Virus record (IMG/VR): IMGVR_UViG_3300020174_000010
Span: 1 to 50,580 of that record
Length of the DNA stretch: 50,580 bases
Source: a virus
Direction: 5' to 3' (one strand)
The position numbers and the translations under genes were made by a program. The notes under the pieces are model-generated. The model saw only the letters and a list, made by a program, of their open reading frames with translations, had not been told where the DNA came from and did not search any database. How positions within the stretch are numbered: position 1 is the first letter of the stretch; each line of letters begins with the position of its first letter. Positions 14,845 to 23,357 of the stretch are shown one piece after another.

Positions 14845-17364
14845 TTGAAGTTCTATACAAATGTCCAGCAATGGGGTAATAATATTCTAGTTCGTGGTGT
14901 TGACAACTATGGTCAACGCATCATGGAACGACATAAAGAGTTCTCACCCACACTGTTTCTAGCATCCCAAGAACCCACAGAGTATAAAACTCTTGATGGT
15001 CAATATGTCGGCGCAGTACAACCTGGCGGTATCAAAGAGAGTAAAGAATTCTTAGAGCGTTACAAAGAAGTATCAAACTTCAAAGTATATGGTCAAACTC
15101 AATTTCAATATCAATGGATTTCTGACAACTTCTATGAACAGAATGATATTGATTTTGATACTAGTCAAATCTCAATTCTTTCACTTGACATTGAGACCTC
15201 TACTGAGTATGGGTTCCCAAACATCGAAACTGCTAACGAACAAATTCTACTCATCACTGTTCGCAATAGTCTCAATGGTCAATATACTACATGGGGTCTT
15301 CACCCATACAACAACAAACGTGATGATGTAGACTATCGATATTTTGAGTCCGAACATAATATGTTGCGAGACTTTATTCGCTATTTGGATGAAGTTAAAC
15401 CTGATGTACTGACTGGTTGGAATTCAAAGTTCTTTGATATCCCATACATTGTAAATCGTGTAGAGCGATTGCTTGGTGAAGACCAAGTTCGATATCTATC
15501 ACCTTGGAAGATTGTCAAGGGTGGTAAGGTAACTATTCAAGGTCGCGAACAACAGTACTATGATATCTTTGGTCTTGCTGGTCTAGATTATCTTGACCTG
15601 TTTCGTAAGTATCGCGGTATTGGTTATGAGAGTTTCAAACTTGACTTTATCGCTAATGCTGAACTCGGCGCAGAGAAACTTAATCATGATGAGTTTGAAA
15701 ACTTCAAAGACTTCTACACAAAAGACTGGCAGAAGTTTGTAGACTATAATATTCGTGACGTTGAACTCGTAGCACAACTTGAAGACAAACTTGGTCTTAT
15801 TGACTTGTGCTTGACGATGGCATATGACTTTCGCGTAAACTATGAAGATGTATTCTCACAAGTTCGCTGTTGGGATATGCTCATCTATAATCACTTGCGT
15901 AAGCGTGGTGTTGTGATTCCACCTAAGAGATTGGGTATGAAGTCTGATGGTTATGCTGGTGCGTATGTGAAAGACCCTGTGATTGGACAACATGAGTGGG
16001 TTATGTCTTTTGACTTGAACTCTCTATACCCACATTTGATTATGCAGTACAATATCTCTCCTGACACTATTGTTGAGAAGAGTGTGCATGTTTCTGTTGA
16101 CGACCTGCTTGCAAAGAAAGAAATCGATACTGAAGGTTATTGCATGGCGGCGAATGGTCAATTCTTTAGAAAAGACTTTCAAGGGTTTCTTCCTGCTATG
16201 ATGGAAGAGATTTACGAAGGTCGAACATTCTATAAGAAGAAGATGCTTGAAGCAGAACAAGAATATGAGATTACAAAGAAACCTGAGTTGCAGAAAGTTA
16301 TTGCAAGAAATCATAACATTCAGTTAGCAAAGAAGATTGCTCTCAACTCTGCTTATGGTGCTTTGGGTAATCAGTACTTTAGATATTTCGATATTCGACA
16401 AGCAGAAGGCATCACACTTTCTGGTCAGTTGTCTATTCGTTGGATTGAGAATGCTATTAATAAGTACTTTAATAACTTGCTGAAAACTGATGGAGCGAAC
16501 TATGTCATTGCAAGCGATACGGATTCGGTTTACATTAATCTTAGTGGACTGGTACAAAAAGTGTTTAATGAGGGAGAACCTCTATCGAAGGATCAAAGTC
16601 GTGAACTCACGCCTAAGATTGTTAGATTTCTTGATAGAGTGGGTTCCGAGAAGTTGGAACCGTTTATTGATAAGAGTTATCAAGACCTTGCTTCTTATAT
16701 GAATGCATATCAGCAAAAGATGTTTATGAAGCGAGAGGTTATCGCTGACCGAGGCATCTGGACTGCTAAGAAAAGATACATTCTGAATGTGCATAATTCT
16801 GAGGGTGTTCAATATGCTGAACCAAAACTCAAGATTATGGGACTTGAGGTTGTCAAATCTTCAACACCCGCGCCTGTTCGTCTGATGTTGAAAGAAGCAA
16901 TCAAAGTTGTTGTGAATGGTTCGAATGATGATTTGATTGAGTACATTGAAAAGTGTCGTGAAGAATTTAAAGAGATGCCTCCAGAAGACATTGCGTTCCC
17001 TCGCTCTGTGAATGGTGTACAGAAGTATGCATCTGAAATGAAAGTCTACACTAAGGGTACACCGATGCATGTGCGTGGTACTCTGATGTATAACAAGATG
17101 GTCAAAGATAAGAAAGTATCTGAAAGATATCCTCTTATCAAAGATGGTGAGAAGATTAAGTTTATTCACTTGAAGATGCCTAATCCTATCGGTGAAAATA
17201 TTATATCTTTTCTTTCAACTCTCCCTAAAGAGTTTGACTTACATAGATATATTGATTATGACATGCAATTTCAAAAGGCATTCTTAGACCCACTTACATT
17301 TATTGCAGATAGTATTAAATGGCAGTTAGAAAAGATTGCCACGCTTGATGACTTTTTTAGTTGA
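14845..17364 (+). CDS. 43: Family B DNA polymerase with proofreading exonuclease (T4 gp43-like)
   Basis: The protein has 839 residues and the start codon is TTG. The choice is firm because GAGGTGA ends four bases upstream and the first residues (MKFYTNVQQWGNN) align with the N-terminus of T4 gp43. Exonuclease motifs: LDIETS (about 114), GWNSKFFDIPY (about 191), YNIRDVEL (about 301). Polymerase motifs: A DLNSLYP (about 390), B KIALNSAYGALGN (about 497), C ASDTDSVY (about 557), and KKRY near 642. It is the replicative polymerase, held by gp45. The C-terminus ends in DDFFS, a clamp-binding-type tail. Its TGA stop is inside the uvsX -35 box. Confidence 0.97.
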   Translation: MKFYTNVQQWGNNILVRGVDNYGQRIMERHKEFSPTLFLASQEPTEYKTLDGQYVGAVQPGGIKESKEFLERYKEVSNFKVYGQTQFQYQWISDNFYEQNDIDFDTSQISILSLDIETSTEYGFPNIETANEQILLITVRNSLNGQYTTWGLHPYNNKRDDVDYRYFESEHNMLRDFIRYLDEVKPDVLTGWNSKFFDIPYIVNRVERLLGEDQVRYLSPWKIVKGGKVTIQGREQQYYDIFGLAGLDYLDLFRKYRGIGYESFKLDFIANAELGAEKLNHDEFENFKDFYTKDWQKFVDYNIRDVELVAQLEDKLGLIDLCLTMAYDFRVNYEDVFSQVRCWDMLIYNHLRKRGVVIPPKRLGMKSDGYAGAYVKDPVIGQHEWVMSFDLNSLYPHLIMQYNISPDTIVEKSVHVSVDDLLAKKEIDTEGYCMAANGQFFRKDFQGFLPAMMEEIYEGRTFYKKKMLEAEQEYEITKKPELQKVIARNHNIQLAKKIALNSAYGALGNQYFRYFDIRQAEGITLSGQLSIRWIENAINKYFNNLLKTDGANYVIASDTDSVYINLSGLVQKVFNEGEPLSKDQSRELTPKIVRFLDRVGSEKLEPFIDKSYQDLASYMNAYQQKMFMKREVIADRGIWTAKKRYILNVHNSEGVQYAEPKLKIMGLEVVKSSTPAPVRLMLKEAIKVVVNGSNDDLIEYIEKCREEFKEMPPEDIAFPRSVNGVQKYASEMKVYTKGTPMHVRGTLMYNKMVKDKKVSERYPLIKDGEKIKFIHLKMPNPIGENIISFLSTLPKEFDLHRYIDYDMQFQKAFLDPLTFIADSIKWQLEKIATLDDFFS

Positions 17365-17389
17365 CATTAACAAGATAATAGTGTATAGT
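17361..17389 (+). promoter_or_regulatory. sigma70-type promoter of uvsX
   Basis: TTGACA (17361-17366), 17 bp spacer, TATAGT (17384-17389). The -35 contains the gp43 stop codon, so polymerase and recombinase are separately transcribed without any spacer. Confidence 0.88.
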
Positions 17390-17412
17390 ACAATAATACA
17401 ATAGGAGATATT

Positions 17413-18435
17413 ATGAATGATTTTTTAAAAGATATCGTTAAAGAAAGTAAGAACGAGTATGCTGGCATTGTCGCTGATGGAGTAGAAGCAGGAGACGTTT
17501 CAACTTTCATCGACACCGGGTCTTACATCTTTAACGCACTACTGAGTGGTAGTATCTATGGCGGTCTGCCTGCTAACAAGATTACAGCAATCGCTGGAGA
17601 ATCCGCAACTGGAAAGACCTTCTTTGCTCTCGGTCTAGTCAAGTACTTCTTAGATACGAATCCTGATGCAGGTGTCGTATACTTTGAAACTGAAAGTGCA
17701 TTGACTAAAGACATGATTGAAGAACGCGGTATCGATACAAATCGTATCGTCATGATGCCTGTGACTACTGTACAAGAGTTTCGCACACAAGGCATTAAAA
17801 TTCTTGACAAGTACATCGAACAATCAGAAGCAGACCGTAAACCTTTGATGTTTGTACTTGATAGTCTTGGTATGTTATCAACAACAAAAGAGATTGAAGA
17901 TACTGCAGATGGTAAAGAGACTAGAGACATGACAAGGGCGCAGTTAACTAAAGCGGCATTTCGTGTTCTGACATTGAAACTAGGTAAAGCAAAAGTACCA
18001 ATGATTGTTACTAATCACACATACGACCAGATGGGTACTATGTTCCCACAGAAAGTCATGGGTGGTGGGTCAGGTCTTCAGTACGCCGCATCAACAATTG
18101 TATTCTTATCTAAGAAGAAAGAGAAAGATGGTACAGAAGTCATTGGTAACATCATTCACTGTCGATTAAACAAGTCTCGCTTAACTAAAGAGAATTCTCT
18201 AGTTGATGTGTCACTACGCTACAAAGGCGGTCTATCGCGCTACTACGGTCTATTAGAACTTGCTGAAGAAGCAGGTATCTTCAAGAAAGTAGCAACTCGT
18301 ATCGAACTACCAGATGGGTCTAAGATGTATGGTAAGCAGATTTTAGATAATCCTGAGAAGTACTTTACTGAAGAAGTGATGACACAATTAGATGAATATG
18401 CAAAAGGAAAGTTTAAGTATGGCGGCGAAGTATAG
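17413..18435 (+). CDS. uvsX: UvsX recombinase (RecA-like)
   Basis: The protein has 340 residues. Walker A GESATGKT lies at about 62-69, a [10 protein letters not shown] strand follows, Walker B-like [11 protein letters not shown] is at about 141-151, and a [14 protein letters not shown]2-like segment is near 218. It forms filaments on single-stranded DNA for recombination-dependent replication and repair. It has its own promoter and ribosome site (ATAGGAGAT). The small next gene starts within its last codons, so they are coupled. Confidence 0.95.
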   Translation: MNDFLKDIVKESKNEYAGIVADGVEAGDVSTFIDTGSYIFNALLSGSIYGGLPANKITAIAGESATGKTFFALGLVKYFLDTNPDAGVVYFETESALTKDMIEERGIDTNRIVMMPVTTVQEFRTQGIKILDKYIEQSEADRKPLMFVLDSLGMLSTTKEIEDTADGKETRDMTRAQLTKAAFRVLTLKLGKAKVPMIVTNHTYDQMGTMFPQKVMGGGSGLQYAASTIVFLSKKKEKDGTEVIGNIIHCRLNKSRLTKENSLVDVSLRYKGGLSRYYGLLELAEEAGIFKKVATRIELPDGSKMYGKQILDNPEKYFTEEVMTQLDEYAKGKFKYGGEV

Positions 18436-18703
18436 TTATGTTTCTAAGAAAGATACAATCGCAACTCGCATCTGTGAAGGTAAGTTTGAAGATGTAGTAT
18501 ATCAAGTAGGTCGTGTGCAGTTTAGTGAAGTAGACGAAAATGGCAATCGTTCTATGAGATTTAAGTATGAGGTGCTTGATAATCCTCATGATGTTGAGAT
18601 TTACAAAGATGAGTTCATGCCAGTAGTCGGTAGTATATTGGTAGAACAAATAGAAGAAAAATTGAAAGAACAGGAAATAGTATATGCAAACGGCAAGGAT
18701 TGA
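18419..18703 (+). CDS. Small conserved protein between uvsX and gp41 (position of T4 gene 40)
   Basis: The protein has 94 residues from ATG 18419, preceded by AAAGGAAAG; a frame from 18392 has a poorer start. The sequence is a mixed alpha/beta protein with a [18 protein letters not shown] middle and a charged helix at the end. I recognise no domain. It overlaps uvsX and the helicase gene, so it is made with them. T4 has gene 40 at this place, but the sequence gives no proof of homology. Confidence 0.65.
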   Translation: MAAKYSYVSKKDTIATRICEGKFEDVVYQVGRVQFSEVDENGNRSMRFKYEVLDNPHDVEIYKDEFMPVVGSILVEQIEEKLKEQEIVYANGKD

Positions 18704-20120
18704 ACGAACAATTCTATCAAATCTGATGAGTAACGAACCTTTCATGCGAAAGGCGTTGCCGTTCTTACAATCTAAGTACTTCCATGATAGTTCTGAGAAG
18801 ATGATTTATGAGGCAATCTCTGATTTTATTACGAGGTACAATAAAATGCCATCTGCTGAAGTTCTAACTATTGAGTTAAACGAAGCACATAATATTCCTG
18901 AACCAGAGTTCAAATCTACTGTTGAAGTTATTAATACATTAAATACAGAAAATGCTGACCTTGACTGGTTGATTGATGTTACTGAGAAATTCTGCAAAGA
19001 GAAAGCAATCTACAATGCCATTGCAGAGGGTATTCAGATAATTGAGGGAAAAGACAAAACGAGAAATCCAGATGCTCTTCCATCTCTTTTATCTGATGCC
19101 CTAGCAGTATCATTTGATCCTCATGTTGGTCATGACTATTTCGAAATGTCTGATGAACGATATGATTTCTATCACACAAAAGAAGAGAAGATACCTTTCA
19201 ATCTAAAGTATTTTGACTTGATTACAAAAGGTGGTCTACCAAGCAAAACACTTAATGTAGCACTAGCAGGAACAGGCGTTGGGAAATCCTTATTTATGTG
19301 CCATCTTGCCGCAAACTATATGATGCACAATAAGAATGTTTTGTACATTACTATGGAGATGGCAGAAGAGCGTATTGCAGAACGTATTGATGCTAATCTA
19401 ATGCGTATGGATATTCAGACGCTAGAAGACTTACCGAAGACAATGTTTCAAAAGAAAATCGCGGCAGTGCAGAAAGAAACACATGGTAAGTTGATTATCA
19501 AAGAGTATCCTACTGCATCTGCACATGCTGGACACTTTGAGTCCTTGCTAAGTGAACTTGCATTGAAGAAGAGTTTTAAACCAGATGCTATCTTTATTGA
19601 TTACTTAAACATCTGTGCATCATCTCGCTTCAAAGCAGGTTCAAACATTAACTCTTACACACTGATTAAATCTATAGCAGAAGAATTGCGTGGACTTGCA
19701 GTTAAGTTTAATGTACCAATTATCTCTGCAACGCAGACAACAAGACAAGGTTTTAGTAGTACTGATATTGGACTAGAAGATACATCAGAGTCCTTTGGTC
19801 TACCTGCTACTTGTGACTTTATGTTTGCTCTCATATCAAATGAAGAGTTAGAACAACAACATCAAATTCTAGTTAAGCAACTTAAAAATCGATACAATGA
19901 TCCAACCAAGTACAAGCGTTTTGTATTAGGTATTGACCGAGCAAAAATGCAGTTGTATGATGTAGAAGAATCCGCACAAGATGACTTAATCGAAAACATG
20001 AACAAACCTAAACAAACTGTAAGCGAGGTAAAAGTAGTTGAAAACAATAATGGATTTGATAAATTACGGGACAGAAATAATGACAAAAAGCATAAAGACT
20101 TCTCACAATTCAAGGTTTAA
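18684..20120 (+). CDS. 41: Replicative DNA helicase (T4 gp41-like, DnaB fold)
   Basis: The protein has 478 residues (T4: 475). The N-terminal helical domain (about 1-150) is followed by a RecA-like motor: Walker A ALAGTGVGKS (about 193-202), the LYITMEMAEERIAERIDANL segment after it, Walker B-like AIFIDYLNIC (about 304-313), and SATQTTRQG (about 350). It is the hexameric 5'-3' helicase that unwinds for gp43 and recruits primase gp61, whose gene lies 13 kb away in this window. The C-terminus is charged and disordered. Confidence 0.95.
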   Translation: MQTARIERTILSNLMSNEPFMRKALPFLQSKYFHDSSEKMIYEAISDFITRYNKMPSAEVLTIELNEAHNIPEPEFKSTVEVINTLNTENADLDWLIDVTEKFCKEKAIYNAIAEGIQIIEGKDKTRNPDALPSLLSDALAVSFDPHVGHDYFEMSDERYDFYHTKEEKIPFNLKYFDLITKGGLPSKTLNVALAGTGVGKSLFMCHLAANYMMHNKNVLYITMEMAEERIAERIDANLMRMDIQTLEDLPKTMFQKKIAAVQKETHGKLIIKEYPTASAHAGHFESLLSELALKKSFKPDAIFIDYLNICASSRFKAGSNINSYTLIKSIAEELRGLAVKFNVPIISATQTTRQGFSSTDIGLEDTSESFGLPATCDFMFALISNEELEQQHQILVKQLKNRYNDPTKYKRFVLGIDRAKMQLYDVEESAQDDLIENMNKPKQTVSEVKVVENNNGFDKLRDRNNDKKHKDFSQFKV

Positions 20121-20292
20121 AATAGTCTTCAATGGTGAAGAGAACTGTTGGTATATTCATGATAATCAATATGGTGACTTAATTCAAGTTTCACCATCTA
20201 AAATTGATGCTAAGAATATGTGCGACAATATGAACAAAGGAAGTGGTTTCGGTGAGTTTGCCGTTCCTAAATTTCTACAAAAAACTTCATAA
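20080..20292 (+). CDS. Small unknown protein after the helicase gene
   Basis: The frame is open from a TTG at 20038; ATG 20080 (70 residues) with GGGACAG upstream is the most likely start, with ATG 20050 as an alternative. The chain contains WYIHDNQYGDLIQVSPSKID, a beta-rich segment, then a helix and a Gly/Phe-rich end. No family is recognised. It overlaps the helicase 3' end in another frame and is followed by a promoter. Confidence 0.45.
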   Translation: MTKSIKTSHNSRFKIVFNGEENCWYIHDNQYGDLIQVSPSKIDAKNMCDNMNKGSGFGEFAVPKFLQKTS

Positions 20293-20330
20293 GTTGTTGT
20301 TTTTACACAACATTTAAATTCAATTAGTAC

Positions 20331-20359
20331 TTGACATATCGTCATTTATATCGTATAAT
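20331..20359 (+). promoter_or_regulatory. sigma70-type promoter of the SprT-like gene
   Basis: TTGACA (20331-20336), 17 bp spacer, perfect TATAAT (20354-20359). The leader (ATAATGATGAGAAAAGAGGT) matches that of the CobT-like gene. Confidence 0.9.
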
Positions 20360-20389
20360 ATACATATAATGATGAGAAAAGAGGTGCGT

Positions 20390-20815
20390 ATGAACTTAGT
20401 TGAAGCGAATGGTGGTAATAAAACTCAACGAGATATTGCTATCAAAGTAGTTAATTATCTTTGTAAGAGACTTATGCCTCGCGTAAGAACTCTTAATATC
20501 GAAATACAATTCAGAAATATCAAGTCTGATGCTATCGGTTATTGCATGATGACAGATGATAATCGTACTTTCGAAATTGAAATCGACAAAAAGCAAAACA
20601 TTAAAACATTAGTAACTACCATCTGTCATGAAATGGTACACGTTAAACAGTATGCCAAAAAAGAGATGGATGATGGCATTCGGTCAGGTAGTGCAAGATG
20701 GAAAAACACACAAATATCATTTGATACTGAGTACTACGACCTGCCGTGGGAGAAAGAAGCATATCGTCTACAAGACAAACTTGCTGAAGAATGCTGGAAA
20801 TCAAATTTAATTTAG
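20390..20815 (+). CDS. SprT-like zinc metallopeptidase
   Basis: The protein has 141 residues from ATG 20390 (AAGAGGTG upstream; a frame start at 20369 lies in the leader). The zinc site ICHEMVHVKQ (HExxH, about 77-81) and a following Glu in DLPWEKEAYRLQ are the SprT/Spartan pattern. Spartan-type enzymes remove protein crosslinked to DNA, and phage SprT-like genes are common in T4-likes. The natural substrate here is unknown; the short length argues for a stand-alone protease domain. It has its own strong early-type promoter. Confidence 0.8.
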   Translation: MNLVEANGGNKTQRDIAIKVVNYLCKRLMPRVRTLNIEIQFRNIKSDAIGYCMMTDDNRTFEIEIDKKQNIKTLVTTICHEMVHVKQYAKKEMDDGIRSGSARWKNTQISFDTEYYDLPWEKEAYRLQDKLAEECWKSNLI

Positions 20816-20832
20816 ACCCTTGCCCGTAAAAG

Positions 20833-20840
20833 GATAAATA
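20833..20840 (+). promoter_or_regulatory. Possible late-promoter octamer before 20846
   Basis: GATAAATA lies six bases before ATG 20846. It resembles the T4 late element TATAAATA, but AGGA in the same stretch (20831-20834) may simply serve as a ribosome site. Confidence 0.3.
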
Positions 20841-20845
20841 CTATT

Positions 20846-22042
20846 ATGGCAAATCTATCAGTACCACAGATATCGAAATACGCATACCGTCCAACGCTTT
20901 TAGTTGAGAAGGTATTAGAGATGAATAGTAAATCATCTACTTTTCATACAGACGATGGCACGTTTGAAGCAACTGCAATTATCATCAATGATAAAGAAAC
21001 ATTGAGAACAGCATCAAACTCTATGAACAGTGTGCGCGATGAATTAGCACAAACTATACTCGCATTTGCTGGACAGACAGGTAATACCATTCAGTTGAAA
21101 GGTCATTATACTGGTCAAGAGAGAACATCAATAATTCCTGTAACAAAACTTACAAAGACTGAAGAGTTTGGTGGACAACCAGCAGGTGGCAAGAAAGAAA
21201 ATCTCGGACTTAAATTTGAGCGCGATTTATCTACCGCACTAGTTGAAAATGCAAACGGTATCAAATCAACAAACGTAAATGCTAAATTGGCAGAACAGTT
21301 AATTGCAGAAGTTTGCAAAAGAAATCGTTCACCAGTCAAAGAGATTAAACAAATGGGTGGTGCGAATGAAAGTCGACCATTCATAATGTTGGGTGGTAAG
21401 GTTGCAATCGGTCCAGGTAATCCAGCAGATGTTGGAAAGAAGTTGACTGATATCACAGTCTATCATGCCGACAGAACTGAGTCCTATATTTCTGCTAAAT
21501 TCTCAAGCACACTTACATTTGTTAATACTGGTGTGAAGGGTCCTGGAAAACCATTCACTGAGCAAGAAGTTACAAATGGAATCATCACCAACGATATGGG
21601 TGTGAAACTACTTAAAGCATTAGGTATTGATAACGCCACATTCTGTGCAGTCTTTAATAACTATGGCACAGGAAAGAAAGCGGCAAATCCACACATTGTT
21701 GATGTGACTGCGAATGTTGATAAAGTGCTACTCACATCACTACTACAAAGTGCAATTGGTGCCAACTATTGGATGGCACACGGACAAGGTGGCGGTAAAG
21801 CATATTGCTGGTGGGTTGGTGTTGATGAGAATAAGAAGTATGCAAATATTCAAGGTTCTAAATTTACACTATACTATGGTGGTATTACAAACGGATTAGC
21901 AAAACGTATTGATATGAAGTTCTCAAATTCGTACTTTGATTTTAAACTAAATATAAGAAACAAACAAGGTGGTATAGCACCAACTCACTTTTTGCTTGAT
22001 TATGTGTCCAAACCGGCGACCGGTAAGAAGTTATTGGGATAA
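20846..22042 (+). CDS. Conserved phage protein, PD-(D/E)XK nuclease-like, putative
   Basis: The protein has 398 residues. LGLKFERDLSTALVE (about 120-134) could give the helix Glu. KLTDITVYHADR (about 199-210) and TESYISAKFSS just after it have the spacing of the Asp ... (D/E/S)-x-Lys catalytic core of PD-(D/E)XK nucleases, with Ser in the middle position. The rest is rich in Gly and Asn, with a YWMAHGQGGGKAYCWW segment near 308-323. The call rests on pattern only. It lies directly before a ligase-like gene, so a DNA-end-processing pair is possible. A perfect inverted repeat follows its stop. Confidence 0.45.
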   Translation: MANLSVPQISKYAYRPTLLVEKVLEMNSKSSTFHTDDGTFEATAIIINDKETLRTASNSMNSVRDELAQTILAFAGQTGNTIQLKGHYTGQERTSIIPVTKLTKTEEFGGQPAGGKKENLGLKFERDLSTALVENANGIKSTNVNAKLAEQLIAEVCKRNRSPVKEIKQMGGANESRPFIMLGGKVAIGPGNPADVGKKLTDITVYHADRTESYISAKFSSTLTFVNTGVKGPGKPFTEQEVTNGIITNDMGVKLLKALGIDNATFCAVFNNYGTGKKAANPHIVDVTANVDKVLLTSLLQSAIGANYWMAHGQGGGKAYCWWVGVDENKKYANIQGSKFTLYYGGITNGLAKRIDMKFSNSYFDFKLNIRNKQGGIAPTHFLLDYVSKPATGKKLLG

Positions 22043-22043
22043 G

Positions 22044-22063
22044 TTTGTCAAATTATTGACAAA
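22044..22063 (+). other. Perfect inverted repeat upstream of the ligase-like promoter
   Basis: TTTGTCAA (22044-22051) and TTGACAAA (22056-22063) with a 4-base spacer, directly after the stop of the preceding gene and 19 bp before a -35 box. It may be a weak terminator or a repressor operator; there is no T-run. Confidence 0.4.
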
Positions 22064-22081
22064 AATAATTGAAAAAAAGAC

Positions 22082-22109
22082 TTGACAAATAAGGAAGATA
22101 TGGTATAAT
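22082..22109 (+). promoter_or_regulatory. sigma70-type promoter, predicted leaderless transcript
   Basis: TTGACA (22082-22087), 16 bp spacer, TATAAT (22104-22109). ATG 22116 begins six bases after the -10 and no Shine-Dalgarno sequence fits between. Confidence 0.88.
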
Positions 22110-22115
22110 ACTATC

Positions 22116-23357
22116 ATGAAAAGTTTTAAAGCACATCAAGAATTGACAGAAAACCGAAATACGCATTTGACGCATATTGAGGAAACTATTATCACCGATG
22201 GTGCTGATGGCGCAGTAAACGCAATCGAGTTCCTTAAAGGTGTTCGCGACATGCTTGGTTCAAGTGTTCGTAGTGCAGTGAACATCACCACAAAGTGGGA
22301 TGGCGCACCTGCTATTTTCTGTGGTGTTAATCCTGAGAATGGTAAGTTCTTTGTTGCTACTAAATCAGTCTTTAATAAAAACCCTAAACTAAACTACACA
22401 TCTGCAGACATTCGCAAGAACCACACAGGTGGTCTTGTTGAGAAGTTAGAAGTTGCATTGAAAGAACTATCTAAATTGGGCATTACAGGTGTCATTCAAG
22501 GTGACATGATGTACACTAAATCTGATTTATCAACTAAGACTATTGATGGTGAAGAGTATATCACGTTTCAACCTAATACAATTGTATATGCTATTCCTAA
22601 GAAAGGACCTCTTGGTAAGTTCGTTCAAAGCACAAAGATGGGTATTATCTTTCATACAGAATACAAAGGTAAGACACTAGAAACGATGAAAGCATCGTTT
22701 AATATAAATATTAGTAAGTTGAGAAAGACGAAGACAGTTTGGTTCGATGATGCCTCATATAAAGATGTTTCAGGCACAGTTACACTAACTAAAGATGAAA
22801 CCGAAAACCTCAATGGTTACATCGAACGGATTGAAGGTTTGCTACCTAAAGTCTCATCCTACTTGGATAAGATGTCTGCAAACTTTGATGAAAAGAACCA
22901 ATTCGCTATCGAAACTAATTTTAAAGTTCATCTGAACTCTTATTTTAGAGGTGCAGATGACTTGCCTGATAGTAACACAATGGTTTCTGACTTTAAGAAC
23001 TATTGGACTACTAAGTTAGACAAGAAGATTGAAAGTGTGAAGTCTGATGCAGGTAAACAAAAATATAATGAGATTAAACTTGACGGATTGAAAAAAATTC
23101 ATCAGCAAGAAACAGACTTGCAAAACACAACTTTGTTATACACTTATATAATGGACGCTAAAAATGTATTGGTGCAGAAACTATCGAAAGTAAAATCAAT
23201 CGGTACTTTTCTGAGAACAGATAATGGACTAAAGACCACTGAACCAGAAGGGTTTGTGGCAGTTGATAGAATTAAAGGTAATGCAGTTAAACTAGTGAAC
23301 CGTTTAGAGTTCAGTCGTGCTAACTTCACTGCCGCAAAAAATTGGGTGAAAAAATGA
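22116..23357 (+). CDS. ATP-dependent ligase/capping-type nucleotidyltransferase-like protein
   Basis: The protein has 413 residues. Covalent nucleotidyltransferase motifs are recognisable: motif I KWDGAP (Lys60), a motif III-like GVIQGDMMY (about 125-133), motif IV EPEGFVAV (about 377-384) and motif V GNAVKLVNR (about 388-396). The spacing is unusual: between motifs III and IV lies about 240 residues, much of it helical, where normal ligases have about 60-70. No OB-fold follows motif V. It may seal nucleic-acid ends or adenylylate another target. It starts a leaderless transcript and overlaps the next gene (ATGA). Confidence 0.6.
   Translation: MKSFKAHQELTENRNTHLTHIEETIITDGADGAVNAIEFLKGVRDMLGSSVRSAVNITTKWDGAPAIFCGVNPENGKFFVATKSVFNKNPKLNYTSADIRKNHTGGLVEKLEVALKELSKLGITGVIQGDMMYTKSDLSTKTIDGEEYITFQPNTIVYAIPKKGPLGKFVQSTKMGIIFHTEYKGKTLETMKASFNINISKLRKTKTVWFDDASYKDVSGTVTLTKDETENLNGYIERIEGLLPKVSSYLDKMSANFDEKNQFAIETNFKVHLNSYFRGADDLPDSNTMVSDFKNYWTTKLDKKIESVKSDAGKQKYNEIKLDGLKKIHQQETDLQNTTLLYTYIMDAKNVLVQKLSKVKSIGTFLRTDNGLKTTEPEGFVAVDRIKGNAVKLVNRLEFSRANFTAAKNWVKK

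Noticed and set aside
20293-20330. Weak GTTGT...ACAAC hairpin after the helicase block
   Set aside because: Only five AT-rich pairs and the T-run lies in the loop rather than after the stem; not convincing as a terminator.
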